From the NCBI GenBank assembly GCA_001599295.1, contig BCGN01000007.1, positions 322,433 through 386,432 of the forward strand: a DNA stretch of 64,000 nt, in the 5' to 3' direction. Made by a program: the position numbers and the translations under genes. Numbering within the stretch: position 1 is the stretch's first letter; each line of letters begins with the position of its first letter. Of the stretch, positions 50,562 to 60,895 are shown one piece after another. The stretch is from Sporopachydermia quercuum (taxonomy: Eukaryota > Ascomycota > Sporopachydermiomycetes > Sporopachydermiales > Sporopachydermiaceae). The notes under the pieces are model-generated. The model was given only the letters and a program-made list of their open reading frames with translations. It had not been told where the DNA came from and ran no database searches.

Positions 50562-52196
50562 CTAATCACCCTGATCCTTAAACGCTTTCAGATCAACACA
50601 TTTCCCACAACAATACTCTTTCATTATTGGTATCAAGGAAGCAGTTCCTACATTCCACCACTCAACCTGTTTAGCTGCAGGAATACATAATGATTTCTTA
50701 CAAGAGTAACATACCTGTTCGTCTTGAAGTCTTTGCTGTATCAGACTCATTTGATTCCATGAGCTTATTAGATTCTCCCATTCTTGTTTCTCCTCCTCAG
50801 TAATATCAAATTGAAAAATTGCTTCAAATGCCAGTTCCATCAAACTTGGTCCTGAAGCTCTCGTTTGCTTATGCTTTGGTACCAACCATTCAACTAATGC
50901 GAATCCCTCAAGATTTCTTTTNCATTTATGAGTACTAGCACTTGGTGTAGCATCAGAAGGAAACCCGATAGCAGTCAGAGATGGGAGACCGGTGAATTTT
51001 TTGAAATCATCACCGGGTTCAATCAATGGATTGGGCCGTATAGACAAAATCTCTAATTTAGGGAGATCCAATAGTTCGTTAGGTAAGTATGCGATCTCGT
51101 TACCACCAACTGAAAAATCAACCAAGTTCACCAATCTCCTTATGGAAGCAGGAATTCGCTTCAACTGATTATTCCGAAGACTCAGTACAGTGATGGTATC
51201 AATTCTAAACAATTTAGTATTCAAACTTGTAAGCATGTTATGAGCAGCATATATTTCAATCTTCGGCGTCATAGAAGATACAACTTTACCATCAGGAAAG
51301 CAAATCATTCCCGAGAGATCCGAGATTTGATTAGGGAGATGAGACAAGTTCAGGCCTTCTAGCATAACTTTAGGATTTCCTTCTTCAATGCACATATCAA
51401 TGACTTTAATACATTTCTGAGTAGCTTGCAAATTAGCCGATTGTTGCTTAGATTCTTGTAGCTGCTCTAAATGATCTTGCTGTACTTGAGATGATTGAAA
51501 TTCATCTATAGTTCCCAAAGTTGTGTCTTCTTGATCGTATTCATGGGGAGGAGAACTTGTTAGATCAAGCATTAAATCGTCAGAATCTATGGTTGTTGAG
51601 CCATATATTGATAAAGAAAGATCTCTGGATGACACAGGATGAATTGGAGTATGGAACTTGTTGTAGTTGTATTCAAAAGGGTCCGAAATGTCATAGGAAT
51701 CTTTAGAATCAGGAAAATTCACTGAAGAAGCTTCTGATGTGAGATCTTCCTTGTAAGATGTGATTTTTGGGGATGATGGAACAGTAGGAGCAATGGAATC
51801 AGGAAGAGCATTAATACCGGTTGTAGATTGAGTACATGAGTGATTTGCGGCTGAAATGGCATTAGAACTGCCATTGACACTAGAATTATAAGCCCCGTTC
51901 AAAGATCTTTTCTTATTACAATCTAGCCGAAACAGTGAGAGATTGAAGTCCTGGTTTGAACTGTTCTGAGGTAAATTACGGTTTTGTTGATGATATTTCC
52001 TCTTCCTTTGGCGCTTTTCACTGGTCCTTCTATAGAACTCGTTCATATTCATCATTTTATGCTTATTATTAGTACCAGTAATTGCAGGAGATTTGAGCCC
52101 ATCAACAGAAATATGATGCCCTCTGAAAGGGCTTGTTTTCTCTGATTCATAATGTCCTTTGACAAATGCCAGTGGTAACAAAGGATTCGAATCCAT
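50562..52196 (-). CDS. Leucine-rich-repeat protein with C-terminal Cys cluster (unassigned)
   Basis: 544 residues. The N-terminal half is Ser/Asn-rich and disordered, with a basic RQRKRKYHQQ patch near residue 60. Leucine-rich repeats cover about 275-400, with LSLRNNQLKRIPASIRRLVN, LVDFSVGGNEIAYLPNELLD and LPKLEILSIRPNPL. The C-terminus carries VCYSCKKSLCIP, followed 30 residues later by YCCGKCVDL; the CxxC pairs suggest a zinc-binding module. The LRR type resembles SHOC2/Ras-suppressor repeats. I do not recognise a named yeast orthologue. It starts at the first ATG; the next gene upstream (PRP2) is on the same strand. Confidence 0.7.
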   Translation of the reverse strand: MDSNPLLPLAFVKGHYESEKTSPFRGHHISVDGLKSPAITGTNNKHKMMNMNEFYRRTSEKRQRKRKYHQQNRNLPQNSSNQDFNLSLFRLDCNKKRSLNGAYNSSVNGSSNAISAANHSCTQSTTGINALPDSIAPTVPSSPKITSYKEDLTSEASSVNFPDSKDSYDISDPFEYNYNKFHTPIHPVSSRDLSLSIYGSTTIDSDDLMLDLTSSPPHEYDQEDTTLGTIDEFQSSQVQQDHLEQLQESKQQSANLQATQKCIKVIDMCIEEGNPKVMLEGLNLSHLPNQISDLSGMICFPDGKVVSSMTPKIEIYAAHNMLTSLNTKLFRIDTITVLSLRNNQLKRIPASIRRLVNLVDFSVGGNEIAYLPNELLDLPKLEILSIRPNPLIEPGDDFKKFTGLPSLTAIGFPSDATPSASTHKXKRNLEGFALVEWLVPKHKQTRASGPSLMELAFEAIFQFDITEEEKQEWENLISSWNQMSLIQQRLQDEQVCYSCKKSLCIPAAKQVEWWNVGTASLIPIMKEYCCGKCVDLKAFKDQGD

Positions 52197-53502
52197 GGTG
52201 TTGATGTTCTTGAGCTCTATGCTCTTTTGTTTACTTCTAATTTTTTACCTAGAAAAACTTCAATGCCGATTATAGCCTATTGTTCTCAATATATGCTACT
52301 TAGTTTCATATTTTAGTGCTACAATCAATCAATTGTTTATTCAGAATAGACACTTCAGTCCCTTTACTCTTCCCCCTTGGTGGGCTCTTATCAGCAGTAT
52401 CAATCTACTTCTGCCGATTCCTCTATCTTGGGTTCACCTTTGATCACAAGATCAATAGTAAACAATTCTGTTTGTGTACCGTTTTAATTTACTTGTATTT
52501 AATTATTGTGTTGGCTTCTCGAATCATTATTTTTAAAGATGCTGTTATGACTCAACTGTAAAAATAGTTGTTGATAATTACTACAGATTTCATATAGTGA
52601 AGGGAATTTTTCGCGTTTCATAAAACTCGCAATTAACACAACACGAGAAATTGTGGGGTGAAGGGAGACTTGAGATTGCAAGGAGTTCTGCGTTACGGTC
52701 CTAATGGGTATTTTTTCGGATGGAAAGTGACCCGGATGGCGATAGAATTGGGTAACGATTTTGGTTATCAATTGGAAAGTAAAACAATGTTAAATCCGCT
52801 CTTTCAGCTTAAACAATGTTTGCCCTTCTCTGTTTTAGTTCTTCTTTTTATAACTACATAGTACTTTTTTAGTTGTCAAATATCGTGTACAAGTTGCATA
52901 GTAAAATGATAGACAGGGTCGAATGTTACAGTGGTGGCTGTAGATAGTGAAAGTGAAAGCATTTTGACGAGTCAACAAGCTATGAAGAATCAATCAAGTC
53001 AGAGGTCACAGTTTTAGGGAATTGGTCAACATACAGTGTTGTTCAATTGTTTGTAATGACTTCTCTATACAAAACTATGTTGGCATGTAAGGTCAATTGG
53101 ATGCTACTATATCTATACCGTGAGAAACAAACTTTCAACTATGGGCAACTACAAGTAAAACAGTCATGTAAATATAGACATATGTTATCAACATTCCAAA
53201 TATTTTGGGACTTATTTGCGCGAATTATAAATCACGCTCACATAAAAAGGATATGATGTTGATTCCTAAGCTAGGATAATAATACAGACATCTGACAAAC
53301 TGAAAGCCACTCACATTTCAGATACCATAAACAATATACAGCTATATACAACTNATCAGATAGGAAGATAAAAATCCGTACAGAAACTCAGCAGATGTAC
53401 AATCAAATGTACCTTTAAATTTACCTNAGATTATTCAATCTACTAGTCAGCTTCTCATTGTCTTTCCATACAGAATGCTACCTATACTATTTTTCTATCT
53501 TC
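52197..53502. other. Spacer LRR gene to PRP2
   Basis: 1.3 kb that holds the LRR gene promoter and the PRP2 3' flank. Frames of 67-90 codons at 52316-52861 occur on both strands without ATG starts or family features, so they are left out. No RNA gene seen. Confidence 0.4.
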
Positions 53503-56118
53503 TCAAGCTCTTATCCTTTTTTTTCCTCTCCTATCATCTCCATCTTGGAGCTCCTCGGGTTTATAATAATGTGGTGCCAAATCAATCAACCATTCACTCT
53601 GAATTGGCATACAAGCTCTCATGTACTCTTTACTGGTAAGAACCAACTCATAGTAAAGTAGGAATCTAACTGGAGGCTTTACATGAAACATAACCGAGCT
53701 CGGATGAATGCTAACCATTTGACTTGATTTAATGGTTCTATAACTGTCTCCAGAGTTGGATAGCCTAGCAGTATTAGGGAAAAACCCTGAGACCAGTGAT
53801 TTCTGAATATTGATGACATCATCGCTCAATAATGACCCGATGTCTGACCCGGAATCGGGACCAGGTCCGACATCAATTTCAACCCGATCACACAACCGGA
53901 TCAACTGTTCTCTAACATCTCTTGCTCTTGCTAAACTTTTATACTGTACGAAATGATCTTTGGCCCATTGCATTGAGTAACCAGACCAAACCCATTCATT
54001 GAACACTTCTAGCACCATTAAATGGTCTCCCCCGTTAGGAGTGATAAACCCATCTCTAGCTTTGTCAGCTTCAATCTTCCGGTCCTTTGGTCGGAAAAAT
54101 AGCCCTGATAACTCCCCAAGCATAGCTACTACTGTTATCACATGGGCCACGCATTTCAGCTCATCGCTTGTAAGAATGGCTTTAGAAAACATTGGATCTA
54201 ACGGAAACTCTGACATTTTTCTCCCTATTTTCGTTAGTTTCCCTTCATCATTTAATGCTCCTAATGCATATAGCAGCTGCAGGGCTTTCATTAACATTGC
54301 GTTCGATGGAGGATCCATAAAATCAAAATTAAGCAAATCTGTTATACCCAGGGAAAGCAATAATAACACTACAGACGTTAGGTTCGTCCGTAGGATCTCT
54401 GGCGCAGTTTCCTTTGGAAGTTCGTTCTTATAAGACCATTCAGTATACAGTCTGAAGCATTTACCAGGACCAACGCGCCCTGCTCTGCCAGCACGTTGAT
54501 CTGCTGAAGCCCTTGAACAAGGAGACACTATTAAACTCTCAATTCCTGTTTTGGGATTGAAGACGTTCTCTTTGACAAAACCCGGGTCAATAACGTATAC
54601 AACACCATCAATAGTAATGGATGTTTCCGCAATATTAGTAGCCAATACTACTTTTCTTGACCCTTCCGGAGTTGGCACAAAAATTTTCTGTTGTAAATCT
54701 GGAGGCAAATTAGCATATATAGGACATATGATCAAATCGGCTATTTTATTGCCTAATTTCCTGCACGTGTCCTGTAAATTCTCCTGTATATATTCTATTT
54801 CTTCTTGACCTGTAAGGAATACTAGTATATCACCTTTACCTTGAGAAGTATGGATTTGAAAGATGGTAGTAATAGCAGCATGGAGATAATTTGCTTCTGG
54901 TTGCAATGTATAATGAATGTCTACTTTATACCTTCTGCCTGGGATTTTGAAAATAGGAGCATTGTTGAAATATTTGCTGAATTTTGTAGCATTCATAGTT
55001 GCAGAAGCTATTAGCAGTTTGAAATCAGGTCTTGCTTTTGCAATGTCCTTGATCAACCCGAAAAGAATATCTGTTGATAACGTTCTCTCATGGGCTTCAT
55101 CTATCATTAAGGCTGAATATGAAGATAGTTCAGGATCTGACAGAAATTCTCTTAGGAGCATACCATCTGTCATATACTTAAGAATAGTATTTTCATTAGT
55201 ATTATCGTCAAATCTAATAGAGTAACCAACTTCGTTTCCTAGTTTTACACCCATTTCCTCAGCGACACGTGTGGCAACAGAAATAGCTGCTACCCGTCTC
55301 GGTTGAGTGCATGCCACCTTCATGCCACTATCACAGTATCCGGCTTCGTAGAGGTATTGGGGTAATTGAGTTGTTTTTCCCGACCCAGTTTCTCCAACAA
55401 TAATTAGAATTTGGTGATCATTAACAGCTTGCAATAGTTCATCTCTGTATTTGTAAACCGGCAAAGATTTTCGTGTTTGATCTATCGAGCTGATTTTTTC
55501 TTCGGCTTCTTTTATTTGCTTCTCTACTAGCGATTCTGACTCCTGTAAGGGAAGGATGTCAACGTTTGAGGCAAACTGTACCATTTGCGATTCATCAAAT
55601 ACAAACTCATAATCATCAGACGCTTCAGGTTCGCGATTTTGATTGGGATTTTGTTTGGAACTACTGATTCTATCTTTCTCCCAAGATTCATAATCATTAA
55701 CTGGCTGTTGGCCAGTTCTATTAGATGAGTAATAGTTATCACGTTTATGAAGAGTATCATGTTTTCGTTTAACGTCAATATGACCTTTGTCGTCAATATA
55801 ATCTTCTATTATTGAGAAATTAGAACCAGAAGAAGATGAATCGTTTTTCCTTTTCTTGTTTGATTTCAGTATGCTTAGAAGCTCTACTTGTCTATTGTAT
55901 TCATTTTGCTCTTTCTTAGTGAGATTTTCCCAGCCATATTGTTGGATATCTTCCTCAAAAAACTCAATTTCCTTTTCCAAGCGTAATAATTTCTCATCTT
56001 GACGTTTTGATAAATAGCTTTGCCTGGATTCTTGCCGGAGAGCAGATACCGAATTGGAATTAGAATTCTGGGGCAATGATGAGGAAGTAGCTTTGGAGTC
56101 ATTGGGCTGATTGCTCAT
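53503..56118 (-). CDS. PRP2: PRP2, DEAH-box spliceosomal ATPase
   Basis: 871 residues from the ATG at 56118; an in-frame TTG eight codons upstream is unlikely as a start. Helicase motifs are in order: GETGSGKTTQ near 240, DEAHERT near 340, SATMNATKF, and QRAGRAGR, then winged-helix, ratchet and OB domains ending in YYELVLTSKEYMRACMPIQS and LAPHYYKPEEL. The short N-terminal region has YEFVFDESQMVQF, which matches the Prp2/DHX16 signature upstream of the core and separates it from Prp16, Prp22 and Prp43. Prp2 with Spp2 remodels the activated spliceosome before the first step (known). A segment at about 745-760 (GPGPDSGSDIG) is a species-specific insertion rich in CGG/CCG codons. Confidence 0.92.
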   Translation of the reverse strand: MSNQPNDSKATSSSLPQNSNSNSVSALRQESRQSYLSKRQDEKLLRLEKEIEFFEEDIQQYGWENLTKKEQNEYNRQVELLSILKSNKKRKNDSSSSGSNFSIIEDYIDDKGHIDVKRKHDTLHKRDNYYSSNRTGQQPVNDYESWEKDRISSSKQNPNQNREPEASDDYEFVFDESQMVQFASNVDILPLQESESLVEKQIKEAEEKISSIDQTRKSLPVYKYRDELLQAVNDHQILIIVGETGSGKTTQLPQYLYEAGYCDSGMKVACTQPRRVAAISVATRVAEEMGVKLGNEVGYSIRFDDNTNENTILKYMTDGMLLREFLSDPELSSYSALMIDEAHERTLSTDILFGLIKDIAKARPDFKLLIASATMNATKFSKYFNNAPIFKIPGRRYKVDIHYTLQPEANYLHAAITTIFQIHTSQGKGDILVFLTGQEEIEYIQENLQDTCRKLGNKIADLIICPIYANLPPDLQQKIFVPTPEGSRKVVLATNIAETSITIDGVVYVIDPGFVKENVFNPKTGIESLIVSPCSRASADQRAGRAGRVGPGKCFRLYTEWSYKNELPKETAPEILRTNLTSVVLLLLSLGITDLLNFDFMDPPSNAMLMKALQLLYALGALNDEGKLTKIGRKMSEFPLDPMFSKAILTSDELKCVAHVITVVAMLGELSGLFFRPKDRKIEADKARDGFITPNGGDHLMVLEVFNEWVWSGYSMQWAKDHFVQYKSLARARDVREQLIRLCDRVEIDVGPGPDSGSDIGSLLSDDVINIQKSLVSGFFPNTARLSNSGDSYRTIKSSQMVSIHPSSVMFHVKPPVRFLLYYELVLTSKEYMRACMPIQSEWLIDLAPHYYKPEELQDGDDRRGKKRIRA

Positions 56119-57888
56119 TATGATTAGAATGTCTCTTAGCAACGAAGTCCGCTGTTGAGATGTTGACTATAACAGCTTGTGCTAGGGAGTCTTACTCTGG
56201 TTGCTGTTTAGTTGAATTTTAAGTAGCAAAAGATATTTGTTGATGTTAATGGAAAGTTAGGACGGAGAATGGTGAAACAAATGAGTATTGGAGATGAAAA
56301 AATTGGTTTGTATGAGGAAAAATAAGATTAAAGTTATACATAACAATGCAGGTAGCCAGAGAGTTTAAAGGCTCAAAGTTTGTAATAAATAGTGAAGAAG
56401 TAGGAGCATAATTGAGAAAGGAAATACAAGAAATACAGGGAAGAAGTGACAAACAAAAGAGTATTAGGCCGTTTGAATATAACTGTTGTTTTGCATATTG
56501 TTTGGAAGTAAGAGAAATCTATGGTTACTATAGTGAAACAAATGTAGTAATTGAGTTATTCAATTCATACTGCTTTGGGAATAAACTTGAATTAAGTTGG
56601 AACGAAGTTTGCCTAAGATAGGAAGGGCGTATATTTTGGTGTATATGCTTTAGCTATTATTGGCAAAATATTCTGCTGGAACTAATAGATGGATAATCAA
56701 ACAGTCTTAAATATTATTATTAAATAGCCAAAGAATTTGAGAGTGCTTCCAGGCTGCTTTGAAGCAAGGTATTTGTTGATTGTTCAAGGAAGCTCAAGTT
56801 GAGTTGGAGCTGTTAAACTTTATTAAACCTTTAAGTTAGCAGACAAGACTCACAGTGTTTTACGATCTTGTAAAATATCCTATATCTTTAGAAATGTACA
56901 TCCAAATTACTTAAAGTCAATCAACAGTTAACTAGGTACATATTCATAATTATTCTTGGTACTAGGCTCTAAATACTATTTACTATCATCCTTATACTAA
57001 GCCAAGGTACCATCATCTACCCAAATTAAGCTTTCCTGTAAGTTCTCCTTCACTACATATTACTTCGAAACCTTAGTTTTAACCCCATCATTATTATCTT
57101 TTCCGTTCTTCGCAACAACAAAGAAATCCCGGAAATCCATTTCTCTCATTTCCCTAATTCATCTCCCTACATCATCATCAACAATAACATCAACACCACT
57201 CAGTATATAACTATAGCAATTGTCACTCTTATGATTTTTTTCAACAGGACAGCATCATTAGCAAATTTGACGGAACAAAACCTTGTGTTTTGTAGCATAG
57301 TTTCCTTTTTATCCGGAAGATCACGCGTCTTGTTGATTTGATGAATGAGTAACAATCCATTTCATTCAATCATCATACCATTGATCATAACGTGTTTCAC
57401 CATCGGAATATACGTTGTGGGCTTTTTACGTGACTTTTTGGGGATAATATAAATCAAGAAGGAAAAGGAAATAGTCTTGCACTATAAAAGCGATCAACAG
57501 CAACAACCGGTGATTACAATACCTTGTATATAAACAGAACGCTGAATTGAGCGCGAACTTTGTTGATCAGTCAATTTTAAATCAATAAACATCATTCAAT
57601 TAGTTGAAGTGCATTTGTCGCAATTGGTTTGTGTTAGAAGGCAGTTAATTTTGAGGTTTGTGGAGGGCGTGATAGCAAAACATACAAACAGACAGAATAC
57701 AAAACACAGAAATATAACGAAGGACAATACATGTATTTGTATGTGTCATGTTATTGTTTCTAGGTATCCAAGGCAGTTAGGAAGTACGATACATAGTACT
57801 GAGAAGACATATAACCTACAGCAGACCTGCTATTATATATATTTACTATCAATATCTAGGCATTTGCCTATTTGCCTAGAATTCAACA
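56119..57888. other. Divergent promoter region PRP2/INP1-like gene
   Basis: 1.77 kb. The right half carries TATAAAA at 57483-57489 and TATATAAA at 57527-57534, and a leader with two TTGCCT hexamers at 57864 and 57872 that begin the motif cluster of the next gene. No supported gene. Confidence 0.45.
57483..57534 (+). promoter_or_regulatory. Paired TATA elements upstream of the INP1-like gene
   Basis: TATAAAA at 57483-57489 and TATATAAA at 57527-57534 lie 355-405 bases before the ATG, implying a long 5' leader if they are used. Confidence 0.4.
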
Positions 57889-59388
57889 ATGAGTACTAGA
57901 CTTCAACTCTCTAGTCAGAATCCTAGGCAAATGTCCAGGCAAACAAATACATTCAACCCTTCCACTGAGTCACCGAGGAAACGAAAACAATACAAATTGA
58001 CTAATGATTCCACTGTGCTATTTGAACACAAATCAGCAAAGATATTCCAATACAACCTACCAGAGACTGCTTTTGATTTCGATTCTTTACCTAGCAATAC
58101 CACAAATCAAAACACCAATACCCTAGGCAGCTCATCAGACACTGCCTTCTCGCCTCATAATGGCCAATTGATTGGATTTGGATCATTCAAAATGTTTGAA
58201 ATGCACTCAGGCAATGTCAGGTACCTCCAATGTGGCTCATTAATCTATCCTATTTTACCTAGACTTAGAATATGGCGAAACGCATTCAACGAGCTAATAA
58301 TACCTATATATAACCCTGACAGATGCTGGTGTGTCATATTCGAGGCAATTGATACAGATAGTATGAAAGAGTTAGGCAAAGTGTTACAGAAGTGTTGCTT
58401 CTATAAGGACTCATATAATGACGGAGGTAAAACTGGTGTAGGCATTGGCCTAGGCAGGAATACTAAAGAATACAGGGATATTAGACATACGAAGCCAAGA
58501 AATTCTAGTACTGAGTTAGAGAAAAGCAGATCTATGAATAGTATACCTCGAAGAGATCAAAACATGCCTAATAATTTGCCTAGTCAGTTGCCTTCAGCTC
58601 ATGTCAGTGCAGCTAAAAGCAACCCACCCTCAAATCCTCTCATCTCTAGCTTGAATCCTTTGAAACAACAACTAACAATACACTCAACAGATTATCCACA
58701 GGAATCAATTTATCTTGCTTCAGAACTAAAGAGCAGGTCAGATTCTAGCTTATCAATCGACTCTATTGATTCTATTTCGTCCTCGTTTGCCTGCTTGGAT
58801 TTTGATGTGCCAAAGACTGAGAATGGAACAAATGAGGCAAACGAAGATAATGTCACAAGCGATTCGTTTGACATTGACTCAGGTAATGAGTATGGCTTAA
58901 GTAGTGCACACGATACTGAGGATAATGACATAGAATTCAATGTCGCAAGTAACTCAAATAGTAGCGAGGAGCCAATTGCCAACAATATCATTGATGGCCT
59001 AGGCAATTACTCGTATGGAAAGATACATATCCAGACCCAAGAGCTTCAAAGTACTAATGCTATAGGCAATTCTTCTAGCGTGTCCAATATAACTAGCACC
59101 AGCAATGGCAACTATCAAAACATCGATGATTCTGAGAGTAGTTTTTCTCGTATTAATGACATTGCCAAGAGAGACTCGAACTCCAAGACAAGCAATACCA
59201 GGCATTCAGTCGCAAAAGGTAACAATTACAACGCCCGTGTCAATGCATATGTCTCTGGCATTGTCAATGACACTCTTACGCATAACAGCTCCGATTCTCT
59301 AACAAATATACCCAGGCAATCGACTGATTCCACTACTCTTATTAACGTTGGTACTCCTAACCTCTATAGTACTTTACCAACATTGCCT
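57864..59388. repeat. Cluster of 15 AGGCAA/TTGCCT hexamers
   Basis: Exact hexamers start at 57864, 57872, 57925, 57937, 58209, 58343, 58374, 58576, 58588, 58787, 58835, 59001, 59064, 59314 and 59383. Many are extended to CCTAGGCA or TTGCCTAG, halves of the palindrome TTGCCTAGGCAA. Two lie in the leader and 13 in coding sequence, in all three codon frames (6, 3 and 4), so amino-acid or codon choice alone does not explain them. Confidence 0.75.
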
Positions 59389-60468
59389 AACGATGAGTCT
59401 GGTAATGAGCAGGACAATGAGGAAGATTTGACGTTCAACACAGCACCATCAAGCATACATAACGAAGACCTTACACAGGAAATGTCAGAGTACAAAGAAC
59501 TGGAAGCACTTTATGAAATGCAACCCGAGGATGACATTTATGTGCATCTGAGTGACAATGACATGCTGTTTGACTGGTTGATTAACGAAGACGAAACTGA
59601 CGATCTGGATGAGTTAGAGTTAGCCAGTGATTCAGCAAGAAACACCGGAGACTATACGGAAAATGACTCGGATCTAATCGATGACACAGCGAATATAAAG
59701 CCATCACATAATCAAATATTATACCATAGCCAACAAAAGGAAGGGGAAAGGATGACCGAACAGGATGGAAACAATAGTTGGACAAATGAAGGGTACAATG
59801 ACACAATTCCAGATTATAAACGGAAGAATTTGCTTAATGGTTCAATAATGGAGGAAATGGCGGAACCAACCGGAATAACGACAGATAACGGAGAAGATGC
59901 AGTAAAGCGAACACAACCGTCAATAGGGTTTAGCTTCCGAAATGCCTCCGTGAGTAGAATACGGAAAGAAAGTGGAAGCTACAGAGAAAATAACCCAGGA
60001 TCGGAATCTAACAACCCCCCTTCTGATTCTTCCAAGACGGAAACTCCCCGCATAATGCCCCACACCAGATTTCCCAATCTGGTAACTAAACCTACACCAA
60101 AGATAATTCATACTTTATACAAACCGGAGTCTAGCTGGATGAACCCCTCCTTAAACAGTTTAGCTGACTCCTACCTGTCAAAACTTTCATCTGCACGTAC
60201 ATCCGAGCTGCGGAATCCTGCATACAAACTGGAGCAGCATCGGAATAAAGTTTCGGATATATTCCCCAATTCAGCAATAACATCCGTTCTGCTTTCAAAA
60301 GGGCCAAATAGAGCGGAAGAATCGACGGCGCCGACGGAACAGAAACTAGGTTCTAACCGTACTCTCTCATTACAAGATACATTCCTACACCATAAACAAC
60401 AGCATGAAAAAGAAGAGGAAAGCGGGAAAAGTTTTGCTAGGCGGATATTTTCTTCGTTTCTGGGTTGA
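57889..60468 (+). CDS. INP1: INP1-like peroxisome inheritance factor
   Basis: 859 residues. The recognisable part is the N-terminal 60-190: LIGFGSFKMFEMHSGNVRYL, then CGSLIYPILPRLRIWR and IIPIYNPDRCWCVIFEAID, which fits the PH-like domain of fungal Inp1. Inp1 tethers peroxisomes to the mother cell cortex through Pex3 and PI(4,5)P2 (known in S. cerevisiae). The rest is Ser/Asn/Asp-rich, with an acidic centre (LSDNDMLFDWLINEDETDDL) and a basic end (SFARRIFSSFLG) that may contact membrane or partner. At 859 residues it is twice S. cerevisiae Inp1 (420). The first 1.5 kb carries a dense AGGCAA/TTGCCT cluster, while the last third is rich in CGGA/TCCG. The family call rests on one domain. Confidence 0.6.
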   Translation: MSTRLQLSSQNPRQMSRQTNTFNPSTESPRKRKQYKLTNDSTVLFEHKSAKIFQYNLPETAFDFDSLPSNTTNQNTNTLGSSSDTAFSPHNGQLIGFGSFKMFEMHSGNVRYLQCGSLIYPILPRLRIWRNAFNELIIPIYNPDRCWCVIFEAIDTDSMKELGKVLQKCCFYKDSYNDGGKTGVGIGLGRNTKEYRDIRHTKPRNSSTELEKSRSMNSIPRRDQNMPNNLPSQLPSAHVSAAKSNPPSNPLISSLNPLKQQLTIHSTDYPQESIYLASELKSRSDSSLSIDSIDSISSSFACLDFDVPKTENGTNEANEDNVTSDSFDIDSGNEYGLSSAHDTEDNDIEFNVASNSNSSEEPIANNIIDGLGNYSYGKIHIQTQELQSTNAIGNSSSVSNITSTSNGNYQNIDDSESSFSRINDIAKRDSNSKTSNTRHSVAKGNNYNARVNAYVSGIVNDTLTHNSSDSLTNIPRQSTDSTTLINVGTPNLYSTLPTLPNDESGNEQDNEEDLTFNTAPSSIHNEDLTQEMSEYKELEALYEMQPEDDIYVHLSDNDMLFDWLINEDETDDLDELELASDSARNTGDYTENDSDLIDDTANIKPSHNQILYHSQQKEGERMTEQDGNNSWTNEGYNDTIPDYKRKNLLNGSIMEEMAEPTGITTDNGEDAVKRTQPSIGFSFRNASVSRIRKESGSYRENNPGSESNNPPSDSSKTETPRIMPHTRFPNLVTKPTPKIIHTLYKPESSWMNPSLNSLADSYLSKLSSARTSELRNPAYKLEQHRNKVSDIFPNSAITSVLLSKGPNRAEESTAPTEQKLGSNRTLSLQDTFLHHKQQHEKEEESGKSFARRIFSSFLG

Positions 60469-60733
60469 TATTTGAAGCCGAGAATCCGGGGTAAACAAGA
60501 TACAGTGCGAGTATCAGGAATTTATAATTCGGAGATGATTTTTTTTTTTGTTAAGCGGGAGAATAGTTGTGGTAAAAACGACGATGACACCTTGTATTGA
60601 TGAAATATTGCTGGAGATCACGGAAACTATCATCAGAGTGGTGGTCAACTCATTATTTNCTCACTACAAACAAGAGCTGTTATAGTAAAAGTTCATTTCA
60701 ATTCATTTATTTCCATTCCATAGAAAATCAACT

Positions 60734-60855
60734 AACAGAAAGAAAGAAAGGAAGAAAGAAAACATCAAACAACATTGGAAAGAAAGGATAAAACGAAACA
60801 AGAGAAAGAAAAGTAAAAGGAATAAATGAAAAAGAAGGAAAGAAAGGAAAGATGA
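60734..60855. repeat. Polypurine tract (GAAA-rich)
   Basis: About 120 bases are almost all purine on the plus strand, mostly GAAA/GGAAA units. It encodes only artefactual Lys-rich or Phe/Ser-rich frames. Confidence 0.8.
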
Positions 60856-60869
60856 GATTTTTATACAAG

Positions 60870-60895
60870 AATTATTCTTAAGCATAAGAATAATT
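60870..60895. repeat. Perfect inverted repeat, 11-base arms, 4-base loop
   Basis: AATTATTCTTA and TAAGAATAATT flank AGCA. It lies between convergent genes, 400 bases past the INP1-like stop. It could form a hairpin in a read-through transcript from either side. Confidence 0.85.

Noticed and set aside
52316-52861. Hydrophobic and mixed frames of 67-90 codons on both strands
   Set aside because: They overlap each other, mostly begin at non-ATG codons and show no recognisable pattern.
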